64,000 bases of DNA from Streptomyces geranii (GTDB lineage Bacteria; Actinomycetota; Actinomycetes; Streptomycetales; Streptomycetaceae), in contig NZ_PJME01000006.1 in NCBI RefSeq assembly GCF_002954775.1, positions 186,001 to 250,000 on the forward strand, written 5' to 3'. How positions within the stretch are numbered: the first letter of the stretch is position 1; each line of letters begins with the position of its first letter. Shown here one piece after another: positions 52,607 to 61,840 of the stretch. The position numbers were made by a program, and so were the translations under genes. The notes beneath the pieces were generated by a model. That model did no database searches, had not been told where the DNA came from, and saw only the letters and a program-made list of their open reading frames with translations.

Positions 52607-53074
52607 ATGAGCAACCCGTACAACACCTCCGGCGGACCGGGCCCGAGATGGGCCCGTAAGAGGTTCGTGCTGCCCGCGCTCGGGCTGGCGCTCTTCATAG
52701 GCGTCGGCATCGGTGCCGCCGATGACGGCAAGGAGGCGGTGGCCGCCGATCCGCGGCCCACGGCGACCGTCACGGCCACCGCGACCTCCACGGTCACCGT
52801 CACCGAGACGGCCGCACCCGAACCCGCGCCCACGGTCACGGTGTTGGCGACCCGGACCGTCACGGCCGAACCCGCGGCCGACACCGACACGGGCTCCGAC
52901 TCCGGGACCGGGACCGGGGTCGACGACGGCTCCGGATCCGGTTCCGGGGACGACAGCGTGTACTACCAGAACTGCACCGCCGCCCGCGCCGCCGGTGCCG
53001 CCCCCGTCCGGGTCGGTGATCCCGGTTACGGCCGGCATCTCGACCGGGACGGTGACGGCGTGGGCTGCGAGTAG
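52607..53074 (+). CDS. Excalibur calcium-binding domain membrane protein
   Basis: A 155-residue protein with a short cytoplasmic start, one membrane helix (residues 19-37, RFVLPALGLALFIGVGIG), a long Thr/Val-rich and Ser/Gly-rich spacer (TVTATATSTVTVTET style repeats) and a C-terminal excalibur motif YYQNCTAARAAG...DRDGDGVGCE. The excalibur domain binds calcium outside the cell; the function of such proteins is not well known. CAGGGGG precedes ATG 52607. Confidence 0.82.
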   Translation: MSNPYNTSGGPGPRWARKRFVLPALGLALFIGVGIGAADDGKEAVAADPRPTATVTATATSTVTVTETAAPEPAPTVTVLATRTVTAEPAADTDTGSDSGTGTGVDDGSGSGSGDDSVYYQNCTAARAAGAAPVRVGDPGYGRHLDRDGDGVGCE

Positions 53075-53097
53075 GTCGAGCAAGTCCCGTACGGACG

Positions 53098-53865
53098 TCA
53101 GGCGTTCGGGTCGAACGTGATGCCCGCAGGCATGGCCGCCGCCAAGTGGGAGTTGAAACTGCCGTCCTTGAGGCCGAAGTTGGCGCTGCCCCAGTTGGCG
53201 TTGGTCAGGATGTCCCGGATGCCTGACGGATAGCCGTTCCAGCCGACCAGCGGCGGGTACTGCCAGGTGCCCTTGTGGTTCTCCGGCGGCTCGTCGTTGG
53301 TGCCCGCGAGGCGGAAGCAGTGGGTACTGATGCCGTCCTTGTGGTAGACGATCTTCGGGTGCGTACCGTCCCAACGGACCTGCGACCGGGGGTAGATGCT
53401 GAAGCTGCCGTGGTTGGACGTGGAGACGTACTGCGCCACGTTGTTCTGCACCCACACCACCACGTGCTCCCAGTCGTGCCGGTGGCCGCCGAGGCTGCTG
53501 CCCGCGAGGGCCTGGTCCTTCTCGAAGTAGAGGCCGTAGATGATCGCGCACCAGCCGTTGTTGCACTTGTAGCGGGAGTAGCCGTTGGTGTTGTCGAGGT
53601 CGGAGGCGTCGCGGCAGGAGCCGTTGAGGGCGCCGGTCGGGTTGAGGCCGCCGTTGAGGGTGCCCGTGGGGCCGATCGCGGGGGTGGAGTAGCAGCCGTC
53701 CGTGTCGTAGTCGTAGGCCGGTTGGTACGTCTGCTCGGTGCCGTCCGCGTTGGCCGGGAGGGCACCGGGCGGGGCGGCGAGGGCGGTGCCGGGAAAGGCG
53801 ACGAGCAGCGCGAGTGCGCTGCCGAGGACGAGCGAGGCTCTGCGGATGCGCACACGTCTCTTCAC
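53098..53865 (-). CDS. Secreted NPP1-family (necrosis-inducing-like) protein
   Basis: A 255-residue exported protein: basic start and hydrophobic core (RRASLVLGSALALLVAFPGTA) with an Ala-x-Ala site near residue 32, then the NPP1 fold with the signature GHRHDWEHVVVWV and paired Cys residues. In fungi, oomycetes and some bacteria the family lyses plant membranes; in Streptomyces its role is unclear. GTG 53865 is chosen for its AGGAGG site; the longer frame start at 53931 would bury the signal. Confidence 0.86.
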   Translation of the reverse strand: MKRRVRIRRASLVLGSALALLVAFPGTALAAPPGALPANADGTEQTYQPAYDYDTDGCYSTPAIGPTGTLNGGLNPTGALNGSCRDASDLDNTNGYSRYKCNNGWCAIIYGLYFEKDQALAGSSLGGHRHDWEHVVVWVQNNVAQYVSTSNHGSFSIYPRSQVRWDGTHPKIVYHKDGISTHCFRLAGTNDEPPENHKGTWQYPPLVGWNGYPSGIRDILTNANWGSANFGLKDGSFNSHLAAAMPAGITFDPNA

Positions 53866-53982
53866 CTGGGGGCCTCCTGATCGACGACGTGCGGGAGAAC
53901 GGGCTCGGCCAGATTGGCATGCCCGCATCACGGACGGGTCACTCGGAAGGAAAGGTTCAGGGGTTCCCGGCGGACGTTTCGG

Positions 53983-54894
53983 CTACTCCGGCGGCGTGGG
54001 CGTGTCGTGGGTCCGGTACATCGCCTGTACGTCCAGCTCCAGTTGGACGGTCGGACCGACCACCGCGATGCCACGGGCCAGCATGGAACGCCAGTTGAGG
54101 GTGTAGTCCTCCCGGTGCAGCTCCGCCCGCGCGTGGGCCGCGCAGCGCAACTCCTCGCCGTAGCCGCCGTTGACCGAGCCCAGATAGGTCGTGTCCAGCG
54201 ATATCGAGCGGCTCACCCCGTGCATCGAGAGCGAGCCCTGCACCACCCACTTCGCACCGGCCCGGTAGGCGAAACGCGAGCTGATGAAGTCGATGTACGG
54301 GTACCGCTTGACGTCCAGGAAGTCCGCCGACCGCAGATGGTCGTCCCGGGTGCGGTTGCCGGTGGTGATGCTCGCCGCGTGGATACGGACCTGCACCCGG
54401 GAGTCGGTCATCGACTGCGCCACCTGGATCCCGCCCTCGAACCGCTCGAAGCGGCCGTGCACATGGCCCATGCCGACGTGCTTGGCGATGAACCGGATCG
54501 CCGTGTGCGGCGGGTCGAAGAGCCAGGTCCCGGGCACCGGGAGGTCCAGCGGCCGGGCCGGCTCCAGCTGGACCTGCTGCGTCGGGAGCATCACCCCGTC
54601 GAGGAGATCGACCGTCTCGCGGTGCGGCGTCAGCCCCTCGGCGAAGACCATCAGGCTGTAGCTGCCCGCCGGAAGAACGGCGAGGAAGTAGCCGTACGGG
54701 TCCGTCGTACCGCGTGCCACCACCTGGTGGGCGTCGGACCTGCTCACGGTCACCTCCGCGCCGCCCATCGGCTGGCCCAGCGGATCGAGCACCTCGCAGC
54801 CGAGGGAACCCGCGCCGGGCGGCAGGGCGAGGGAGAGGCCCGCGCGATCGGAGACGCCGCCCGACCGCAGGCGCCTGAACAGTGCGAGGGCCAT
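53983..54894 (-). CDS. YceI-family protein with N-terminal carboxypeptidase-like domain
   Basis: A 303-residue protein. Residues 25-110 look like a CarboxypepD_reg-type beta sandwich (GCEVLDPLGQPMGGAEVTVS, GYFLAVLPAGSYSL), residues 120-300 are a YceI lipocalin-like barrel (GTWLFDPPHTAIRFIAKHVGM, first 20) with SIDF/ TYLGSVNG features. YceI proteins bind polyprenyl or other lipids. No signal peptide, so it is likely cytoplasmic. GAAAGGTG precedes the ATG 54894. It lies 71 bases after the maleylacetate reductase stop on the same strand and may be part of the aromatic operon. Confidence 0.78.
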   Translation of the reverse strand: MALALFRRLRSGGVSDRAGLSLALPPGAGSLGCEVLDPLGQPMGGAEVTVSRSDAHQVVARGTTDPYGYFLAVLPAGSYSLMVFAEGLTPHRETVDLLDGVMLPTQQVQLEPARPLDLPVPGTWLFDPPHTAIRFIAKHVGMGHVHGRFERFEGGIQVAQSMTDSRVQVRIHAASITTGNRTRDDHLRSADFLDVKRYPYIDFISSRFAYRAGAKWVVQGSLSMHGVSRSISLDTTYLGSVNGGYGEELRCAAHARAELHREDYTLNWRSMLARGIAVVGPTVQLELDVQAMYRTHDTPTPPE

Positions 54895-54965
54895 GGGAAC
54901 ACCTTTCTGTTGCTGTGCTGGTTGACCGGGATGAGGTGGATGAGGCGGGAGAGGTCCCGGTTGCC

Positions 54966-56041
<1,076 letters not shown>

Positions 56042-56045
<4 letters not shown>

Positions 56046-56938
56046 GACTTCTTCTCCAGCACGAGGTCGAAGCGCGCGTGCCGGAAGGGGTTCGGTACGC
56101 CGAACTCCCTTGCCAGGGACGGGTCGTGGGTCTCGGTGAAGTCCTGGACCAGGCTCTCCTTCACCGCGAACACGGCGTCCGAGTCGAGGTAGTCGCTGCC
56201 CGCCACGAAGATGTGGGTGGTGACGGGCTCGTGGCCGTCGGCCGTGGCGATGAAGTGGATGTGGGCGGGGCGGTAGGGGTGCCGTCCGGTGGCGTTGAGC
56301 AGGTCGCCGACCGGGCCGTCCGTGGGGATCGGGTACGGGCTCGGTACGCAGGTGCGGAACCAGAAGCGGCCTTCCCCGTCGGCGGTGAAGAGGCCGCGGC
56401 CGTTGCCCGGCGGCTGTACGTCCGGCTGCTGGACGTCGTAGTAGCCCTCGGGGTCGGCCTGCCAGACGTCGAGCAGGGCTCCGGGCAAGGTAGTTCCGTC
56501 CCGGTCGAGGACGCGCCCGCTGACCACGCACGGCTCGCCGGTGCCCACCAGGTCGATGTCGGCGCCGAGTTCGCGTACCGGCGACTCGGTCATGTGGAAG
56601 GGGCCCAGCACGGTCGACTCGGTGGCGCCCGGGTCGCCGTGGCCGTTGATGGTCTCGACGAGCATCGAGACGCCGAGGACGTCCGACAGCAGGATGAACT
56701 CCTGCCGGGTGTCGGTGCAGGTCTGCCCGGTCGCCGTGAGGAAGCCGATGGCCCGCTCCCACTCGGCCATCGTCGGCTCGGTCTCCCGTACGAATGCGTG
56801 CAGGTGCCGGGCGAGGGCGGTGAGCAGTTCACGCAGGCGCGGGTCGGCGGTCCCGCTCATGCTGTCCACGACTGCGTCGGTGACGGCCGTCGTGAATCCG
56901 GCGGCGCCGTCACCCGTGGCGGTTTCCGTGCTGGTCAT
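56042..56938 (-). CDS. Hydroxyquinol 1,2-dioxygenase (intradiol, non-heme Fe(III))
   Basis: A 298-residue intradiol dioxygenase. The N-terminal helical linker domain covers residues 1-100 and the iron ligands are placed as Tyr167 (EGYYDVQ), Tyr202 (PSPYPIP), His226 and His228 (RPAHIHF). It opens hydroxyquinol between adjacent hydroxyls to give maleylacetate, the substrate of the next enzyme. Dioxygenases of catechol type share the fold, but the gene partners favour hydroxyquinol. It starts 41 bases after the FAD hydroxylase stop. Confidence 0.87.
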
Positions 56939-56979
56939 TCCGTGCTCCTCGTTCCGGCCGTCCCGTTCGCCTTGTCCCC

Positions 56980-58719
56980 TCAGGCATGTCCGAGGATCTG
57001 CCGCAGCGCGTCCGTCAGCAACTGTTCGGCGTTCTCGGCCGCTTCGGCGTGTCGGAAGGCGACGAACCCGTCCGGGCGTACGAGGAGCACGCCCGCGTCG
57101 GACACCTCGCTCAGGCCCGCCCAGTCGCCGTACGGGTCCTCGTACTCCTGGCCGGGCCCGACGACGACCGTGGCGATGTCGAGGGGCTGGGCCTTCGCCG
57201 CGCGCACCCAGGCGTCGCCGCCGATGCCGGTGAGGAGGGTGAAGCGGCCCCGGCCCACGGTGTCGAGGGTGGACAGGGTGCGGGTGCCGGAGGTGAGCCA
57301 GGCGTGCGGGAGGCGGGCGCCGGGGCGGGTGGAGGGCTGGTGGTGCAGTTCGGGGTCACGGGCGAAGCCGGGGTCCGGGGTGCCGTCGGGGACGATCGCG
57401 GCGGAGGTGTAGCGCTGGTTGAGGTCGACGCCGTGGGCGTTGAACTCGTACACCTTGGCGGCGATGGCCTCGCGCAGCCGGGCGCGCTGCTTGGCTGCGG
57501 CCTCGGTGGCGTCCTTGCGGGCGGCGATGTTGGCCCACAGTTCCTCGGGGGTCTGCGGGGAGAGCCCGTCGAGCGCCTCGAAGATGGGGGCGGTCTCGGC
57601 GATGGACTTGTTGGCGCGGGTGACGATCTGCCTGCCGACGGGGGCGCGTTCGGCGGTGTAGGTGTCGAGGAGCGCGGGGGCGGCGGCTCCGTCGAGGACC
57701 AGTTTCAGCTTCCAAGCCAGGTTGTAGGCGTCCTGGACGGAGGTGTTCGAGCCGAGCCCGTTCGACGGCGGGTGCCGGTGGACGGCGTCACCGGCGCAGA
57801 ACACACGCCCGTTGGCGTAGTTCTCGGCGTACATCTCGTTGACCGTCCAGGCCGAGGACGACTTGATGGTGACGGGGATGTCGTCGTCGCCGACCAGCCT
57901 GCGGACGATCGACTCCGCGTACTCGGTGGTGAGGTCGGGGGCGCCGGCGGCGACGTCGTAGCCCCAGACGATCATCCACTCCTTCCAGGGACGGACGTTG
58001 CGGACGAGCCCCGCACCGATGCCGCCGACGGTGGCGCCGGGCGCGAGCACCCAGTAGAGGGTGGAGGGCCGATGAGCCGTGTATTTCGTCAGGTCGGCGT
58101 CGAAGACGATGTTGATACTGCCCGCGACGCCCATCTGGCCGCCCATGGGCAGTCCGGCGTCCTCGGCGACCTTGGAACGACCGCCGTCGGCGCCGATCAG
58201 ATAGCGGGCCCGGATCTCGTACGTGTCGCCGCGCAGCCGGTCGCGGACGGTGGCCGTGACGCCGGTCGCGTCCTGAGTATGCGTCAGGTATTCGGTCTGG
58301 AACCGGAGTTGGGTGCCGCGTGCGACGGCCGCGTCGACGAGGACCGGCTCCATCAGGTGCTGCGGCATGTCGCACATACGGGTGGGACTGGCCAGTTCGT
58401 GCGCGGCCTGGACGAGCGGGTCGTTGCCCCAGGAGCGGACCCGGCCCAACTCCTCGCCCGCCAGGCTGGTGCAGAAGGTCGTGTTGCCCATCAGCTGCTG
58501 GGGCGTGGCCTTGGCGACCACGTCCGCCTCGACGCCGAGGTCGCGCAGGACCTCCATCGTGCGCTGGTTGGTGATGTGCGCGCGGGGCGTGTCGGCGAGG
58601 CTCGCGTACCGGGTGACGACAATGTTGGGCACACCATAAGTGCTCAGCGCGAGCGCGGCGGACGCCCCGGCCGGGCCGCTGCCCACGATCAGTACGTCGG
58701 TGTCGACAACGGTGTGCAC
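56980..58719 (-). CDS. FAD-dependent aromatic hydroxylase (TfdB/PheA-type)
   Basis: A 579-residue flavoprotein monooxygenase. The FAD/NADPH marks are GSGPAGASAAL near residue 15, the DG motif GADGGRSKV and GD motif VFCAGDAVHRHPPSNGLG; the last 160 residues form the thioredoxin-like C-terminal domain. It hydroxylates a phenol; with the next genes, resorcinol or a related dihydroxybenzene to hydroxyquinol is likely. GTG 58719 has GGAG upstream. It is the first gene of the aromatic operon and is divergent from the activator. Confidence 0.86.
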   Translation of the reverse strand: MHTVVDTDVLIVGSGPAGASAALALSTYGVPNIVVTRYASLADTPRAHITNQRTMEVLRDLGVEADVVAKATPQQLMGNTTFCTSLAGEELGRVRSWGNDPLVQAAHELASPTRMCDMPQHLMEPVLVDAAVARGTQLRFQTEYLTHTQDATGVTATVRDRLRGDTYEIRARYLIGADGGRSKVAEDAGLPMGGQMGVAGSINIVFDADLTKYTAHRPSTLYWVLAPGATVGGIGAGLVRNVRPWKEWMIVWGYDVAAGAPDLTTEYAESIVRRLVGDDDIPVTIKSSSAWTVNEMYAENYANGRVFCAGDAVHRHPPSNGLGSNTSVQDAYNLAWKLKLVLDGAAAPALLDTYTAERAPVGRQIVTRANKSIAETAPIFEALDGLSPQTPEELWANIAARKDATEAAAKQRARLREAIAAKVYEFNAHGVDLNQRYTSAAIVPDGTPDPGFARDPELHHQPSTRPGARLPHAWLTSGTRTLSTLDTVGRGRFTLLTGIGGDAWVRAAKAQPLDIATVVVGPGQEYEDPYGDWAGLSEVSDAGVLLVRPDGFVAFRHAEAAENAEQLLTDALRQILGHA

Positions 58720-58784
58720 GGGAGACGCTCCAGGTTCCGGACGGACGGCCACCCATGATCGTGGGGCGGAACGGCGATTTCCGG

Positions 58785-58803
58785 GTGTCTCAATACGAGA
58801 CAC
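58785..58803. promoter_or_regulatory. Palindromic operator in the aromatic operon promoter
   Basis: GTGTCTC-AATAC-GAGACAC is a perfect 7-bp inverted repeat with a 5-base spacer, 66 bases before the hydroxylase start. It is a fitting binding site for the Fis-type HTH dimer of the divergent activator, but this is not proven. Confidence 0.6.
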
Positions 58804-58830
58804 TTCACTCTTCTCAGCACCTCGCCCAAG

Positions 58831-58890
58831 CCTCGCCGAACCTCTTGGAACCTCTCCGAACCTCTGGGAATCTCTGGGAACCTCTTGGAC
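58831..58890. repeat. 10-bp phased repeat array in the divergent promoter
   Basis: Six contiguous 10-base units at 58831, 58841, 58851, 58861, 58871 and 58881 follow CCTCTNNGAA with one or two changes in the outer units; a seventh at 58891 is degenerate. The period is close to one DNA turn. It lies between the palindrome and the activator gene start (58927). Confidence 0.75.
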
Positions 58891-58926
58891 GGTCTCCGGA
58901 CCCGGCCCGATACGGTGAGTGGCGCT

Positions 58927-60687
58927 ATGACCACAGTTGAAGAATCTCCCGCGCTCCTCCTGCTCAGTCAGGCGCGTCAGCGATTCCTGACCGGGCGCCC
59001 GCTGCCCGACGACGTCCCCGACGAGACCGTCGCCGCCTGGCGGCGTGCCCGCTTCCTCGGCGTACGGCACGATGTCCGCGAGTCCGCCCCGGTCGGCGGC
59101 GGCGCCGTCGCGTCGCCGTTGCTCGCCGCGGCCGGTCCGGTCCTCGAACGGCTCGCCCCGGCGCTCGTCGCCGACGGCACGTCGCTGCTGCTCACCGACG
59201 AACGGCCGCGGGTGCTGTGGGCGGCGGGCGGCGCCCCGTGCGGGGAGCCGCACCAGGATCTGGCCGAGCGGGAGGTCGGGCACAACAGCGCGGCGCTCGC
59301 CCTGCGCACCCGGCGACGCGCCGAGGTGCACGGCCCCGAGCACTTCCTCGACGTGTGGCAGGACGTGTCGGCGGTCAGTGTGCCGGTGTTCGCCCCGGAC
59401 TCGGGCCGTCCCCTCGGCACGATCACCGTCGCCTCCGCTCTGTGCACCGGCGAGGGCCCGCATCCGGGCGCCGCCCTGGCGGAGGCGGCAGCGGCGGCCG
59501 TGGAGGCGGAGTTGCTGGCCGGCTCCCGCTCACCGGAACGGACCCTCCTCGACGCCTACGCCCGCGCGGCGCACAGTCCGGAGAGCGGCTCGGGAGCCGG
59601 GCAAGCAGGCGGCCAGGAGCGCGCGGTGGTGGCGCTCGACGGACGCAGCCGGCTGGTGGGCGAGGCAGCGGTACGGCTGCTGTCGCCGCAGGTGCTGGAG
59701 TCCCTGGAGCGGGGAGCGCGGGCACTGCTGCGATCGGCGGCGCCTGTGGAGTCGTACGACATCGCGCTGCCCGAAGGGGCGGGCTGCACCGCCGAGTTCC
59801 GTCCGGTGCGGGAGCAGGGCGGTGGCCGGGTGCTGGGGATCGTCGCCGTGCTGGAGCCGGTCGCCGAGGATGCGGCGGTACGGGCCTTGCCTCGTCCGGC
59901 GGCGGGGCGGCTGGCCGGGAGTTCGGTGCCGTGGCGCCACGCGGTGGGCCGGGCACGGGAGTTGGCGCACGGCGTCGAACCGCTCCTGCTGACCGGGGAG
60001 CGCGGCTCGGGCAAGACCGCGCTGGCCCGCGAGCTGCTCGGCGGCGCCGAACCGTTGGTCCTGGACGCCGCCGAGGCACCCGAACTCGGCCTGGACGGCG
60101 ACGAGTTGCCGGGCGACCGCCCACTGCTCCTCCGGCACGCCGAGCGGCTCGCCCAGCCGGATGTCGCCGCACTGAACGGTCTCCTGGAGGAGCGTCCGGA
60201 CGTCCGGCTGCTGGCCACGTACACCCCGGGCACTCCCCCGGGACCCTGCCTTCAGCGACTCCTGGACACCCTGGCCGCCCGCTCGGTGACCCTGCCCGCG
60301 CTGCGTGAACGCCCGGAGGACATCAGGGAGTTGCTCCCGGCGCTCACCCCGAAGCCGGTCGACGGCACACCGCCGCTCACCTGGACCCTGGACGCGCTGC
60401 GGGCACTGGAACGGCACCCGTGGCCCGGCAACCTCACCGAACTCGCCCACCTCGTAAGGACGTTGGCGGAGACCCGGCGGGCGTCGGGCCCGGTCCGCCG
60501 CTCCGAACTCCCGGACCCGGTGCGGGAAGGCCCGGCCGCGCGCCCGCTCAGCCCGATGGAGGACGCCGAACGCACCGCCATCCTGGAGGCCCTGCGCCGC
60601 AACGGCGGCAACAAGGCCCGCACGGCGACGGCCCTGGGCATCGCCCGCGCGACGCTTTATCGGAAGCTGCGCGAGTACCGGGTCTGA
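58927..60687 (+). CDS. AcoR/DhaR-like activator with Fis HTH (sigma-54 loop absent)
   Basis: A 586-residue regulator: GAF-like sensor region (about residues 60-220), a degenerate AAA domain with Walker A GERGSGKT near 362 and a shortened ATPase core, then a Fis-type DNA-binding helix pair (ILEALRRNGGNKARTATALG, RATLYRKLRE). The GAFTGA loop that touches sigma-54 is missing, as expected in an actinobacterium without sigma-54, so it must work with ordinary polymerase. It is divergent from the hydroxyquinol operon and likely switches it on when an aromatic compound is sensed. ATG 58927 has GTGAG upstream. Confidence 0.8.
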   Translation: MTTVEESPALLLLSQARQRFLTGRPLPDDVPDETVAAWRRARFLGVRHDVRESAPVGGGAVASPLLAAAGPVLERLAPALVADGTSLLLTDERPRVLWAAGGAPCGEPHQDLAEREVGHNSAALALRTRRRAEVHGPEHFLDVWQDVSAVSVPVFAPDSGRPLGTITVASALCTGEGPHPGAALAEAAAAAVEAELLAGSRSPERTLLDAYARAAHSPESGSGAGQAGGQERAVVALDGRSRLVGEAAVRLLSPQVLESLERGARALLRSAAPVESYDIALPEGAGCTAEFRPVREQGGGRVLGIVAVLEPVAEDAAVRALPRPAAGRLAGSSVPWRHAVGRARELAHGVEPLLLTGERGSGKTALARELLGGAEPLVLDAAEAPELGLDGDELPGDRPLLLRHAERLAQPDVAALNGLLEERPDVRLLATYTPGTPPGPCLQRLLDTLAARSVTLPALRERPEDIRELLPALTPKPVDGTPPLTWTLDALRALERHPWPGNLTELAHLVRTLAETRRASGPVRRSELPDPVREGPAARPLSPMEDAERTAILEALRRNGGNKARTATALGIARATLYRKLREYRV

Positions 60688-60718
60688 GGGGCTGGGGGAC
60701 TCAGGGGCTGAGGCCTCT

Positions 60719-61729
60719 TCACAGGCCCTGGGACGGCGGTGCGGTCGTCCCCCGGATCTCCAGGGTGGGCGCGGCGAGGTGGAGGCTGACCGGGCTGGTG
60801 GGCAGGTCGAGGCGGGCCAGGAGGCAGCGGGCGGCTCGGCGGCCGACCTCGTGGCCGGCGTTGTCCACCGTGGTCAGCCAGACGTGGCGCAGGCGCGAGA
60901 TGTTCGTGTTGTCGTACCCGATGACGGACAGGTCGCGGGGCAGGCTCAGCCCAAGCTCCTCGGCGGCGGAGATCGCGCCGACGGCCGTCATGTCGTTGAC
61001 GGCGAAGACGGCGGTGGGCCGGTTCGCGGGGGCGCCGAGCAGCCGGACGGTGCTGCGGTAGCCGCCCTCCTCGGTGAGGTCGCCGGCCTCGACGAGCGCG
61101 CCGTCCGCCAGACCGTGCGCGCGCATCGTCGCCTCGAAGCTGCGCCGGCGGAGTTCGCCGACGGCGCCGTACCCGGCGATGTGCGCGATCCTGCGGTGCC
61201 CGAGCCCGATCAGGTACTCGGTGGCGATCCGGGCGCCGTGCTCGTCGTCGTTGGCGACCACGTCCACGCCGGGCAGCTCGGGCTCGCGGGCACCCGCGAC
61301 GACGACCGGGATGCGCTCGGCGAGGGTGCCGAGGACGGCGGGGTCGGGCAGGGTGCCGACGACGACCAGACCGTCGACGCCGAGGTCGCGGAAGGGGCCG
61401 GTGAGGTCCTGGCCGCTGCGCCGGTTGAGGCGGGCGTCAGCGAGCAGCATGTGCAGGCCGTTGTCGTGGAGGAGCGAGTTGAGACCGTCGAGCAGGTCGA
61501 CGAACCAGGGGTTGCGCAGGTCGTTGAGGAGGACGCCGACGGTACGGGTGCGCTGCTCGCTGAGGCTGCGCGCGGCGGCGTTCGGCCGGTAGCCGAGTTC
61601 CCGTACGGCGAGGAGAACGGCGTCACGTTTCTCGGCCCGGACCTGTTCGGAGCCGCGCAGCACCAGCGAGACCAGGGATTTCGACACACCGGCTCGTTCG
61701 GCGACGTCTCTGATGGTCGGCGGTCTCAT
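60719..61729 (-). CDS. LacI-family transcriptional regulator
   Basis: A 336-residue repressor: N-terminal HTH (TIRDVAERAGVSKSLVSLVL) with hinge helix NAAARSLSEQ, and a periplasmic-binding-protein-like domain with VGVLLNDLRNPWFVDLLDGL and a C-terminal ENTHIS-like VIGYDNTNISRL. It binds a sugar or sugar-like effector and represses the divergent dehydrogenase gene. ATG 61729 is the first normal start. Two TGGACC palindromes lie in the shared promoter, one close to each gene. Confidence 0.88.
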   Translation of the reverse strand: MRPPTIRDVAERAGVSKSLVSLVLRGSEQVRAEKRDAVLLAVRELGYRPNAAARSLSEQRTRTVGVLLNDLRNPWFVDLLDGLNSLLHDNGLHMLLADARLNRRSGQDLTGPFRDLGVDGLVVVGTLPDPAVLGTLAERIPVVVAGAREPELPGVDVVANDDEHGARIATEYLIGLGHRRIAHIAGYGAVGELRRRSFEATMRAHGLADGALVEAGDLTEEGGYRSTVRLLGAPANRPTAVFAVNDMTAVGAISAAEELGLSLPRDLSVIGYDNTNISRLRHVWLTTVDNAGHEVGRRAARCLLARLDLPTSPVSLHLAAPTLEIRGTTAPPSQGL

Positions 61730-61733
61730 GTCT

Positions 61734-61827
61734 TGGACCGTTCCACAGTCCGCCATGTCCTGTCAAAGGGTTGACAGCAAAGGTGGAAGGCACCGAGGGT
61801 GGGTGGGAAATGTTCTGGACCGGTCCA
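61734..61827. promoter_or_regulatory. LacI operators and back-to-back promoters
   Basis: TGGACCGGTCCA (61816-61827) is a perfect 12-bp palindrome; TGGACCGTTCCA (61734-61745) differs at one base. Between them TGTCAA-AGGG-TTGACA (61761-61776) provides divergent -35 boxes for the two genes. Binding both sites would loop the DNA and shut both promoters, including autorepression. Confidence 0.72.
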
Positions 61828-61840
61828 AAGAGGGGCTGTC

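Noticed and set aside
58831..58890. 10-bp repeat array as CRISPR or simple repeat
   Set aside because: Units are contiguous without spacers and lie in a promoter; they are better explained as a regulatory array.
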